Shown here: piece by piece, positions 41,987-50,078 of the stretch | How positions within the stretch are numbered: position 1 is the stretch's first letter | Layout: each line of letters starts with the position of its first letter | Assembly (NCBI GenBank): GCA_023458035.1 | Contig: JAEXAX010000017.1 | Span: 68,970 to 132,969, forward strand | DNA: 64,000 nucleotides | DNA from: Bacillota bacterium | GTDB taxonomy: Bacteria; Bacillota; Clostridia; Lachnospirales; Lachnospiraceae | Direction: 5' to 3' | Notes under the pieces: model-generated | What the model was told of the DNA's origin: nothing | Database searches by the model: none | What the model saw: the letters and a program-made list of their open reading frames with translations, nothing else | Position numbers and translations under genes: made by a program

Positions 41987-44167
41987 ATGAAAAAAGCGGT
42001 AGCGATGGCTTTATCACTGTGTATGGTAGCCGGCGTTCTGGCAGCCTGCGGCACTAAGAAGGCTGAAGAGAAGACCGGTTCTTCCAAGAAAGAAGAAACC
42101 ACATCCAGCACCGGCAGCGTACCATCCGGTGAAAAAGCGGCAGATGACACCCTGGTAGTCGGAACCACTGACCTAAACGGTGACTTTATTAATGGTTTTA
42201 CCAACTCGTCCTATGACGTTTACGGTAGAAGATTAATGGGACTGTACGTAAACTATTATGCCACCTATATAACCGATGAGGGCGGCGAGTTTCAGCTGGA
42301 TACCTCTGCTATGGCGAAGGATCCGGAGATCAAAACCAATGACGACGGTTCCAAGACCTACCGTTTCTTTTTAAAGGACGGTCTGCTATGGAGCGACGGA
42401 CAGCCGATTACGGCAAAGGATTATGTATTCGCAAACCTGTTTGAGGCTTCCAAGGAGTGGATGGATACCGGCGCCGGCTCCGCCAGCGGAAGCGGTCTGA
42501 AGGGCTATAAGGAATATCATGAGGGAACCTCCAAAACCTTTGAGGGTATGAAACTGGTTGATGATAAAACCTTCGAATTGACCATCGCAGCCGAAAATCT
42601 GCCGTACTTCTTTGAAAAACAATATGTGGCAATCTCTCCGTACCCGATGCACCGTTTTGCACCGAATGTAGAGATCGGTGCTGACGGCAGGTCTTTGGCA
42701 GTTAAGGAAGGCTATACCGTAAGTGATGCAGATAAGAAGAATCTGGTTGACTTGTATAAAAAGGCCATCGAGGAAACTGCCAAGAATACGGAAGCTGAAG
42801 TGGCTGCCCTGGAGGAGCAAAAGAAGGCCGATACCGATGGCAAGACCGGTGAAGAGCTGGAGAAGCTGAATAAAGAGTATGATGGTGAGATCGCTAAGGT
42901 GAAGACTGCCGGCGATGAAACTAAGAAAGCGCTGGAAGCCAAGATTGCAAACGTTGACGATGTAGCAGCCAAAGACGCAGCTTCCCTGCTGCTGGCTGCC
43001 GGTTCTCAGGATGTAGCTCAGAACTATCGTTTCGCTCCGGACGTAGTATGCGGACCGTACAAGTTTGTAAGCTTCAAGAACCAGATTGCTTCCTTTACCA
43101 TCAATGACAAATTCGGTGGTGATAGAGAAGGTAAGAAGCCGCAGATCAAAAATGTTGTAATTAAGAAGGTTAACCAGAACATCGACGTTGATCTGGCTGT
43201 ATCCGGTGAGATCGACATCGTAGCCGGTGTGGTAGAAGGCGAGAAGATCGAAAAAGCTAAAAAGGCTGAGAGCACCGACGTTATCTCCTATTCCAGAAAC
43301 GGTTATGGTCAGATCCGCTTCTTAAATGACCTGGGAGCTACCAAGCACAAAGAGGTTCGTAGAGCTGTGGCTTACCTGTTAGACCGTGATCAGTTCGTAC
43401 AGAATGTACTGGGTGGCTACGGCGTGGTTGTAAACGCATCCTACGGTCTGTCCGAGTGGACCTATCAGGCTAAAGGGGAAGAGCTGGAAGAAGGTCTGAC
43501 CCAGTATGCCTTGAACGTAGAAAAGGCGAACGAAGAGTTAGACAAGACTCCGTATGTATTCGAGAAAGACGGAACCACTAAGTGGGATGCCGCTAAGGCA
43601 AAGGAAGCTTTTGAGAAGAATAAGGAAGCTTTTGACTACTGGAGATATGATGACAAGGGCAACAAGCTGCAGATTGATCATTACGCAAGCGCCAACAATC
43701 CGGTTTCCGATACCATTGCGGGACAGCTGCCGAACAACGGTAAGCAGGCCGGCTTGTTCTACAACATTCAGTTTGGTGATTTTGCTACCATGCTTGAATT
43801 GTTGAAGAAACCGGATACCGAAAATCCGAAGTTTACTGCCTTTAACATGGCTGTTTCCTTCAGTATCCCGAATGACCCGTGGTATCAGTACCACAGCAGC
43901 CAGATCGGAAACGATAACCAGAATCGTGTAAATGATCCGAAGCTGGATGAGGTTCTGGACAGCATGAGAAAGCTGGATGCCAAGGACAGAGATGCTTATC
44001 TGACCAAGTGGGTCGAGTTCCAGAAGTGGTACAATGAGAATGTTCCGGAGCTGCCGCTGTACTCCAATGAGTACTATGATGTATTTAATGTTAGATTACA
44101 TGGTTTGAAGACAACACCGGTTTGGGATTGGTCTAACGACATCCTGGATCTGAGCATTAGCAAGTAA
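41987..44167 (+). CDS. oppA: Oligopeptide-binding lipoprotein OppA with helical insertion
   Basis: 726 residues, above the usual 530-620. The lipoprotein signal ends at LAAC (Cys 21), with a Ser/Thr/Lys linker to about 52. The SBP_bac_5 fold follows (DTLVVGTTDLNGDF; YRFFLKDGLLWSDGQPITAKDYVF). Residues about 245-345 form a charged helical insertion rich in Ala, Glu and Lys with coiled-coil-like heptads (DLYKKAIEETAKNTEAEVAA). After it the fold resumes at FAPDVVCGPYKFVSF. It captures peptides at the cell surface for OppBCDF. High expression is suggested by its own promoter and strong AAAGGAGAG site. Confidence 0.93.
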   Translation: MKKAVAMALSLCMVAGVLAACGTKKAEEKTGSSKKEETTSSTGSVPSGEKAADDTLVVGTTDLNGDFINGFTNSSYDVYGRRLMGLYVNYYATYITDEGGEFQLDTSAMAKDPEIKTNDDGSKTYRFFLKDGLLWSDGQPITAKDYVFANLFEASKEWMDTGAGSASGSGLKGYKEYHEGTSKTFEGMKLVDDKTFELTIAAENLPYFFEKQYVAISPYPMHRFAPNVEIGADGRSLAVKEGYTVSDADKKNLVDLYKKAIEETAKNTEAEVAALEEQKKADTDGKTGEELEKLNKEYDGEIAKVKTAGDETKKALEAKIANVDDVAAKDAASLLLAAGSQDVAQNYRFAPDVVCGPYKFVSFKNQIASFTINDKFGGDREGKKPQIKNVVIKKVNQNIDVDLAVSGEIDIVAGVVEGEKIEKAKKAESTDVISYSRNGYGQIRFLNDLGATKHKEVRRAVAYLLDRDQFVQNVLGGYGVVVNASYGLSEWTYQAKGEELEEGLTQYALNVEKANEELDKTPYVFEKDGTTKWDAAKAKEAFEKNKEAFDYWRYDDKGNKLQIDHYASANNPVSDTIAGQLPNNGKQAGLFYNIQFGDFATMLELLKKPDTENPKFTAFNMAVSFSIPNDPWYQYHSSQIGNDNQNRVNDPKLDEVLDSMRKLDAKDRDAYLTKWVEFQKWYNENVPELPLYSNEYYDVFNVRLHGLKTTPVWDWSNDILDLSISK

Positions 44168-44190
44168 GTAAAACCAACTGCAATGAATTG

Positions 44191-44222
44191 CGAAACGGAG
44201 CACCCTTAGGTGCTCCATTTCG
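44191..44222 (+). terminator. Partial terminator or attenuator after oppA
   Basis: CGAAA-c-GGAGCACC pairs with GGTGCTCC-a-TTTCG, 13 pairs around one mismatch with loop CTTA. Only short T stretches follow, so read-through into oppB is expected. Confidence 0.6.
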
Positions 44223-44233
44223 TGTTTCATTCT

Positions 44234-44292
44234 ACATATATACTACGTCCTATCTTCAGGCAGTGCCTGAGAATAGGAGATAGTATATATGT
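44234..44292 (+). promoter_or_regulatory. Long hairpin between oppA and oppB
   Basis: ACATATATACTA (44234-44245) pairs perfectly with TAGTATATATGT (44281-44292). Inside, TCCTAT pairs with ATAGGA and CAGGCA with TGCCTG around a tiny loop. The 59 bases thus form one nearly continuous stem. It probably protects the oppA mRNA end or limits expression of the membrane subunits. Confidence 0.75.
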
Positions 44293-44337
44293 TTATATGA
44301 ATGTGGAAAGGAGTATGTTGCAAAACAGAAGGAGACT

Positions 44338-45318
44338 ATGGGAAAATTTCTAGTAAAAAGATTTTTGAATTTGATTCCGGTTTTGATCATCCTGTCGATT
44401 TTATTTTTCAGCCTGATGAAAGCCATGCCGGGTGATCCGGTCCGCCTAATGATGCCGAATGATCCGAAGATTGTACAGGACAAGAAGACTTACGATAGGA
44501 TTTACAGACAGACAGCGGAGCGTTACGGCTTTGATAAGTCGCTGCCGGAGCAGTATCTGAACTGGGTAAAGCGGACCGTAACAGGAGATCTCGGTTATTC
44601 GACACAGTACAAGAAGCCGGTAAAGGACGTTATCGGTACACCGCTGAAAAATACTCTTTTTCTGAACCTCGGCTCTACGATCATCGGATTTTTTATATCC
44701 CTCTTGATCGGTATTCGTTCAGCGGTGAAAAAAGGCAGCTTTTATGACCGCTTCTGGCAGGTCATGTCCCTGGTGGGTATCTCGCTTCCGACTTTCTTCG
44801 TCGGTATGATGCTCATCTTCATCTTTGCGCTGAAATTGAAATGGCTGCCGGCCGGCGGTATGCCGGTAAAGAGCTCTGGTGATGCCGGTTATCTGTTGGA
44901 ATGGCTGCGTATTTTGATTATGCCGACCATTACCCTGACAGTCGGCCAGGTGGCTTCCACCTCCCGTTATGTAAGAAATGCCATGCTGGATTCGCTGAGT
45001 CAGGACTACATCCGAACCGCCCGCAGTAAAGGTCTGAAGGAGAAGGTTGTGATCTACCGTCATGCCTTCAGAAATGCCCTGATTCCGGTCGTGACCGTAG
45101 TGGCCTGGTCATTGGTCGGCATGTTCAGCGGCGCGGCCATTACTGAAACCGTATTTGCATACAACGGTATCGGTAAAGTTTTGATCTCTGCTGTTTTGGC
45201 GGTGGATTATAATGTGGCGTTGGCAATGAATACTCTGTTTGCGCTGCTGACGGTTGTCGGTAACCTGTTGATGGATGTCGGCTATGCGCTGGTGGATCCG
45301 AGAGTCAGACTGAACTAG
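44338..45318 (+). CDS. oppB: Oligopeptide ABC transporter permease OppB
   Basis: 326 residues with six membrane segments. Family blocks are PGDPVRLMMP near the start, QYLNWVKRTVTGDLGYST, and the ATPase-contact loop DYIRTARSKGLKEKVVIYRHAFRNALIP. Length and plan are normal, unlike its partner OppC. It forms half of the membrane channel. ATG 44338 follows GAAGGAGAC. Confidence 0.95.
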   Translation: MGKFLVKRFLNLIPVLIILSILFFSLMKAMPGDPVRLMMPNDPKIVQDKKTYDRIYRQTAERYGFDKSLPEQYLNWVKRTVTGDLGYSTQYKKPVKDVIGTPLKNTLFLNLGSTIIGFFISLLIGIRSAVKKGSFYDRFWQVMSLVGISLPTFFVGMMLIFIFALKLKWLPAGGMPVKSSGDAGYLLEWLRILIMPTITLTVGQVASTSRYVRNAMLDSLSQDYIRTARSKGLKEKVVIYRHAFRNALIPVVTVVAWSLVGMFSGAAITETVFAYNGIGKVLISAVLAVDYNVALAMNTLFALLTVVGNLLMDVGYALVDPRVRLN

Positions 45319-45329
45319 GAGGGAAAACG

Positions 45330-47243
45330 ATGAGTGAACAGAATAATAAGCAGCGTTCCTTCGGTCAGTATCTGGCAGGATTCGGACGCAGAGTCATCGG
45401 TTTATTTACCTTTGGCAAAAAGAAGGGTGAAGAGGATGTGTTAAAGGAAGGAGATATCATCTCTCCGGCCAAGGCGATCCGTCAGAATTTCTTTCGTAAC
45501 CGCATTGGAATCATCGGCCTGATCGGCTTTGTCAGCCTGCTGGCCTTTGTATTTATCGGTTCGATGGTGACGAAATTTGACCCGTATTATGAACAGGGCG
45601 TATTAAAGAATATCGGACCGGGGCACGGTTATCTGAAGGTGCCGGCCGAGCTTTCTAAGGAGGGCGTCGCTCAGATTGATTCCGGTACGACATTTTCGGT
45701 CGGCTTAAGCAAAACCGGTAAGGTATATCTTTGGGGTAAAGATGCCAACGATGAAACCTACACCGAGATTCCGGAAGATATTGCAAAGGCGATCAAAAAG
45801 GATCCGGTGGTTCAGGTAGCTGCCGGTGACCGCCATGTCCTGATCCTGACGGAAAACGGTGAATTGTACTCCTGGGGTAACAACTCCTTTAATCAGACCG
45901 TTTTGCCTCCGGACAAGAAGGTCAAAATCAGAACCGAAAAGCCGGCCAAAATCGGCGGTGGAGATCAGTTCTCCGTAGTACTGACCAAAACCGGTTCTTT
46001 GTATATCTGGGGATCGACCCTGTCCAATAAACTGGACAAGGTTCCGACTGTATTAAAGAATAATGTGAAGGATTTTGCCATCAGCAGTACCAATGTATTG
46101 GCACTGACCAAGGATGGAAAGGTTCTGCTGCTCGGATCGAAGGGCGGTCCGATTGATACCGGTCTGCCGTCTGCTTTACAGGCTCCGAAGACCAAGGAAG
46201 CGGATCCGAACAATGATCCGACCAAGATCGAATCGCTGGCCATGACCACTGACACGGCACTGGCGCTGGATTCCGAAGGGCAGCTGCACATCTGGGGCAG
46301 TAATAACAAAAATGGCTTGAATATGCCGGAAGAATTAAAGAGCGGACAGGTGAAGATCAAATCCATCGTTGCCGGCCGTAATCATTATGTGGCTGTGGCT
46401 GAGAATGGCAAGCTTTATGCCTGGGGGAGCAACTTCTATGGCGAATCGGATGTACCGGATGGCGAATATACCGAGGTTTTCAGCGGATTCTTCCAGAACT
46501 ATGCCTTAACAGCCGAGGGCTCTGTAAAAAGCTGGGGCTTGAACGGCTTTGTTATGGGAACCGATGAGCTTGGTCGTGATATGCTGACCCGTTTGATCCA
46601 TGGCGGTAAAATTACCATGCAGATCTCGGCAGTTGCTCTGATTTTGCAAATCGTGATCGGTGTTATGGTCGGAATGATTGCCGGTTATTACGGCGGCCGT
46701 GTGGATAACCTGCTGATGCGTTTGTCCGAGATCGTGTCTTCCTTCCCGTTTTATCCGCTGGTTATTACCCTGTCGGCAGCTCTGCCGACCGATACATCTC
46801 AGAATATCCGGTTGTTTATCATCATGATGATCCTCGGTATCCTGGGCTGGACCGGTATCGCCAGATTGGTACGAGGTCAGATACTGACCGAGCGTGAGCG
46901 TGACTATGTATTGGCAGCCAACGCACTGGGAATTAAAAAACGAAAGATCATGCTGAACCATATCTTCCCGAATATCATCAGCATCGTAATTGTACAGGCA
47001 ACTTTGGGCTATGCGTCCAATCTGTTGACCGAAGCCGGCTTGTCTTTCCTTGGTTTTGGTGTTAAGGTTCCGTATCCGTCATGGGGTAACATGATGAACA
47101 ATGCACAGAGCACCGAGGTTATGCAGGTGTTCTGGTGGAGATGGATTCTGCCGGCATTGGCAGTCTTTATCGCAGCATTAACCATTAACTTGATCGGTGA
47201 CGCATTGCGAGATGCAATGGATCCGAAGGCGAACGAAAGGTAG
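45330..47243 (+). CDS. oppC: Oligopeptide permease OppC with an inserted seven-repeat RCC1 beta-propeller
   Basis: 637 residues, about twice normal OppC. Residues 1-57 are cytosolic, 58-80 the first membrane helix, then KFDPYYEQ as in OppC. Residues about 112-405 hold seven RCC1-type repeats, each a hydrophobic strand, a Gly/Ser turn, then LxxxGxxYxWG-like segments: SKTGKVYLWGKD, TENGELYSWGNN, TKTGSLYIWGST, TKDGKVLLLGSK, DSEGQLHIWGSN, AENGKLYAWGSN, TAEGSVKSWGLN. The sequence then returns to canonical OppC (MGTDELGRDMLTRLIHGGK), five membrane helices and ALGIKKRKIMLNHIFPN. By topology the propeller lies outside the membrane, next to OppA docking. One open frame, no sign of frameshift. Confidence 0.93.
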   Translation: MSEQNNKQRSFGQYLAGFGRRVIGLFTFGKKKGEEDVLKEGDIISPAKAIRQNFFRNRIGIIGLIGFVSLLAFVFIGSMVTKFDPYYEQGVLKNIGPGHGYLKVPAELSKEGVAQIDSGTTFSVGLSKTGKVYLWGKDANDETYTEIPEDIAKAIKKDPVVQVAAGDRHVLILTENGELYSWGNNSFNQTVLPPDKKVKIRTEKPAKIGGGDQFSVVLTKTGSLYIWGSTLSNKLDKVPTVLKNNVKDFAISSTNVLALTKDGKVLLLGSKGGPIDTGLPSALQAPKTKEADPNNDPTKIESLAMTTDTALALDSEGQLHIWGSNNKNGLNMPEELKSGQVKIKSIVAGRNHYVAVAENGKLYAWGSNFYGESDVPDGEYTEVFSGFFQNYALTAEGSVKSWGLNGFVMGTDELGRDMLTRLIHGGKITMQISAVALILQIVIGVMVGMIAGYYGGRVDNLLMRLSEIVSSFPFYPLVITLSAALPTDTSQNIRLFIIMMILGILGWTGIARLVRGQILTERERDYVLAANALGIKKRKIMLNHIFPNIISIVIVQATLGYASNLLTEAGLSFLGFGVKVPYPSWGNMMNNAQSTEVMQVFWWRWILPALAVFIAALTINLIGDALRDAMDPKANER

Positions 47244-47249
47244 GAAGAC

Positions 47250-48257
47250 ATGGCATTATTGGAAATTAAAAATCTGCATACCTACTTTGAAACCCGTCGC
47301 GGTCTGATCAAGGCTGTGTATGGCGTCAGCTTGGAAGTAGAAGACGGCAGAACATTAGGTGTTGTAGGAGAGTCCGGCAGCGGCAAGAGCCAGACTGCCA
47401 TGAGTATTTTGCAGTTATTTGAAAAAAATCAGAAGATACACGAGGGAGAGATCATCTTTCAGGGCAAGGATATCACAAAGGCTTCTAAAGCGGAGCTTGA
47501 GGATATCAGAGGCAATGAAATCTCGATCATTTTCCAGGAGCCGATGACATCCCTAAATCCGATTTTTACAGTAGAAAAGCAGCTGTCGGAGGTACTGATC
47601 CTGCATCAGCATTTAACGAAGGCCGAGGCGGCTGCCAGGGCAGTAGAGTTGCTCGGCATGGTTAAGATCCCGAATCCGGCCGTGGTTGTTAAGCAGTATC
47701 CGTTCCAGCTGTCCGGCGGTATGAATCAGCGTGTCATGATCGCCATGGCCTTGGCATGTAAGCCGAAGCTGTTGATCGCCGATGAGCCGACCACTGCCTT
47801 GGACGTTACCATTCAGGCGCAGATCCTGCGTTTGATGAATGAGTTAAAGCAGGACTTCGGAACTTCCATTATGTTTATCACCCACGACCTGGGTGTTATC
47901 AATCAGATGGCGGACGATGTGGCTGTTATGTATTGCGGTCAGGTCGTAGAGAAGGCGCCGGTTGAGATGATTTTTAAGAGCGGTGGCAGTGAATATTCAC
48001 ATCCTTATACCGAAGGCTTATTGTCTTCTATTCCGTCCCTGTCATCGGATAAGAGCAAACGTCTGGATGTGATTCCGGGCTCCGTGCCGCATCCGTTTGA
48101 CATGCCGAAGGGGTGCCGCTTTGCGCCGCGCTGTAAATATGCGACCGACAAATGTCGTGCTTCGATGCCTGAATTGGTAAAAGTAAATGAGAAGCAAGAG
48201 ATCAGATGCTTTTATCCGCAGAAAGGAGTGAGAAGTCAAGATGAGCAATCAAACTGA
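47250..48257 (+). CDS. oppD: Oligopeptide ABC transporter ATPase OppD
   Basis: 335 residues, normal length. Walker A GESGSGKS (40-47), Q-loop FQEPMTSLNP, signature LSGGMNQRV, Walker B LLIADEPTTALD, and the C-terminal peptide-family extension with Cys-rich GCRFAPRCKYATDKC (iron-sulfur-type cluster motif of OppD/DppD). It pairs with OppF to drive import. It overlaps oppF by 17 bases. Confidence 0.95.
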   Translation: MALLEIKNLHTYFETRRGLIKAVYGVSLEVEDGRTLGVVGESGSGKSQTAMSILQLFEKNQKIHEGEIIFQGKDITKASKAELEDIRGNEISIIFQEPMTSLNPIFTVEKQLSEVLILHQHLTKAEAAARAVELLGMVKIPNPAVVVKQYPFQLSGGMNQRVMIAMALACKPKLLIADEPTTALDVTIQAQILRLMNELKQDFGTSIMFITHDLGVINQMADDVAVMYCGQVVEKAPVEMIFKSGGSEYSHPYTEGLLSSIPSLSSDKSKRLDVIPGSVPHPFDMPKGCRFAPRCKYATDKCRASMPELVKVNEKQEIRCFYPQKGVRSQDEQSN

Positions 48258-49767
48258 TAAAAAGGTATTGTTGTCGGTGAAGAACCTGAAAAAGTACTTT
48301 CCGGTAGCCAAGCGTAAATTGTTCCAAAAAGAGCAGTACTATGTGCATGCCAATGAGAGTATCACTCTGGATATTTATGAGGGTGAAACACTTGGGCTGG
48401 TAGGAGAGTCCGGTTGCGGAAAATCGACATTTGGACGTACCCTGATCCAGATCTACGAGCAGACAGAAGGGACTACTCTGTATTACGGTGAAACCATGGC
48501 AGCCATGGCGCCGGCCTATGTTAAGAAGGTTATTAAAAAGATTCCGCAGCTGGTATCCTCCTATCAGGTGGCAGCCAAGGAGCGCGATGCCATGGTGGAA
48601 GAACATGCAAAGATGGAAGACGGTCTGGAGAAGGATTCTCTGGCCGAAAAGATCATGTTCAAAAACCGTGAGATCGAGAATAAATATCTGAATATGGCCC
48701 GTATTGCCGGCGGCTTATTATGCAGTGATGACCTGCACCGGGTATCCAATGAATTGATGGAGATTTATGAGCTTCAGGTGGTTGTGGCCAAGAACAGCAA
48801 GAGAATTCAGCGGCTGGAAACTAAGATGGCAGACGCTGAGCAGGCAGCCAAGATGGATATTGAGAAAGCTAAGCAGGAGATCAGGGAACTGACCGAGGTC
48901 AATACCAAACAGGAAGCTGTCATCAGCGAGAAGCAGGCAGCGTTGGAAGCTAAGCGAGAAGCATTGAAGGACAGACCGCTGTTTGAAGTATATGAGGAGT
49001 GTCGTGATGAGGGCGTTGACCTGTCACAATTGACTGAGGAAGAGATGCGTGTGCTGCGTAAGGATATGCAATTCATCTTCCAGGATCCGTATTCCTCACT
49101 GGATACCAAAATGACGGTCGGACAGATCGTCGGTGAAGGCGTTCTTGGTCATAAAATCTTTAAGAGCAGCCGCGGTGAAGCTTATAACAGCTATATCCAG
49201 GGTGTTATGAAGCAATGTGGCCTGGATCCGTACTTTATCCATCGTTATCCGCATCAGTTTTCCGGTGGTCAGAGACAGCGTATCGGTATCGCTCGAGCAT
49301 TGGCCTTAAAGCCGAAGTTTATCGTCTGCGATGAGTCCGTTTCCGCTTTGGATGTGTCGATTCAGTCGCAGGTAATCAACCTGTTGCAGGATTTGAAGGA
49401 ACAGCATAAGCTGACTTACCTGTTTATCACTCATGACCTGAGTGTGGTCAAGTATATTTCGGATCGTATCGGCGTTATGTATCTGGGGCATATCGTGGAG
49501 TTATCGGAAACGGAAAACATCTTTGACAACCCGTTGCATCCGTATACCAAGGCTTTGCTGGCAGCGATTCCGCGTACTGACGTGGAGGATCAGGAGTTAT
49601 CGATCTTGGAAGGCGATATTCCGAGCACCGTCAATCCGCCGTCCGGCTGTAAGTTCCATACCAGATGTCCGCATGCTACCGAAACCTGTAAAAAGTTTGA
49701 ACCGGCTCTGCGTGAATATAAAAAGGGGCATTTTGTGTCCTGTCACCGGGTAGAAGAACTGGAATAA
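48241..49767 (+). CDS. oppF: Oligopeptide ABC transporter ATPase OppF with large helical insertion
   Basis: 508 residues, against about 310-330 for typical OppF. Walker A GESGCGKST (55-63) is followed by about 180 extra residues (roughly 84-262), rich in Glu, Lys and Ala and with long coiled-coil character (KRIQRLETKMADAEQAAKMD and IEKAKQEIRELTEV). The ABC fold resumes with the Q-loop FIFQDPYSSL (278-287), signature FSGGQRQRIG and Walker B FIVCDESVSALD, then the Cys motif GCKFHTRCPHATETC. All catalytic motifs are intact. Such an insertion would project from the RecA-like lobe into the cytosol. Confidence 0.93.
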   Translation: MSNQTDKKVLLSVKNLKKYFPVAKRKLFQKEQYYVHANESITLDIYEGETLGLVGESGCGKSTFGRTLIQIYEQTEGTTLYYGETMAAMAPAYVKKVIKKIPQLVSSYQVAAKERDAMVEEHAKMEDGLEKDSLAEKIMFKNREIENKYLNMARIAGGLLCSDDLHRVSNELMEIYELQVVVAKNSKRIQRLETKMADAEQAAKMDIEKAKQEIRELTEVNTKQEAVISEKQAALEAKREALKDRPLFEVYEECRDEGVDLSQLTEEEMRVLRKDMQFIFQDPYSSLDTKMTVGQIVGEGVLGHKIFKSSRGEAYNSYIQGVMKQCGLDPYFIHRYPHQFSGGQRQRIGIARALALKPKFIVCDESVSALDVSIQSQVINLLQDLKEQHKLTYLFITHDLSVVKYISDRIGVMYLGHIVELSETENIFDNPLHPYTKALLAAIPRTDVEDQELSILEGDIPSTVNPPSGCKFHTRCPHATETCKKFEPALREYKKGHFVSCHRVEELE

Positions 49768-49776
49768 GGTGGCGCT

Positions 49777-49980
49777 ATGGGTTTATCAGACGGACCTTTG
49801 GATCGGATGGCCGGACTATCCGACGAAGAAAAAGAAAGGAAAATGGAAAATCTGAAGCAGACACGCTTCGAGAAGAAAGACTACCTGGCTATCTTCATCG
49901 CCTTGATGACGACGGTGGTACCGGTAGCACTGGTTATCATGGCTGTGTTTGCACTGATTGCCGGTTTGTGGCTGCTTTAA
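49777..49980 (+). CDS. Small single-pass membrane protein at the end of the opp operon
   Basis: 67 residues. A charged, soluble N-terminal half (DRMAGLSDEEKERKMENLKQ) precedes a long hydrophobic helix (about 37-66) that runs to the C-terminus. It starts nine bases after oppF with an AAGGTGG ribosome site and precedes the operon terminator, so it is cotranscribed with opp. Small membrane proteins in this position often modulate a transporter. I do not recognise the family. Confidence 0.75.
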   Translation: MGLSDGPLDRMAGLSDEEKERKMENLKQTRFEKKDYLAIFIALMTTVVPVALVIMAVFALIAGLWLL

Positions 49981-50013
49981 AGCGACCGGCATCTGCGATT
50001 TCCGGCTTCTGTA

Positions 50014-50069
50014 AAAAACGGTTCGCTGTGGCGAGGGAGATATTCCGCTCGTCGCAGCGAACCGTTTTT
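50014..50069 (+). terminator. Bidirectional terminator between opp and the nuclease gene
   Basis: A 15-base perfect stem (AAAAACGGTTCGCTG/CAGCGAACCGTTTTT) with a 26-base loop. The A and T flanks let it act on both strands, serving the convergent opp operon and minus-strand nuclease gene. Confidence 0.9.
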
Positions 50070-50078
50070 GTTTCGGTT

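Noticed and set aside
45330..47243. The oversized oppC considered as two genes fused by sequencing error
   Set aside because: The frame is continuous, the insertion is flanked on both sides by OppC sequence, and an intact permease core follows, so this is a true domain insertion as far as the sequence shows.
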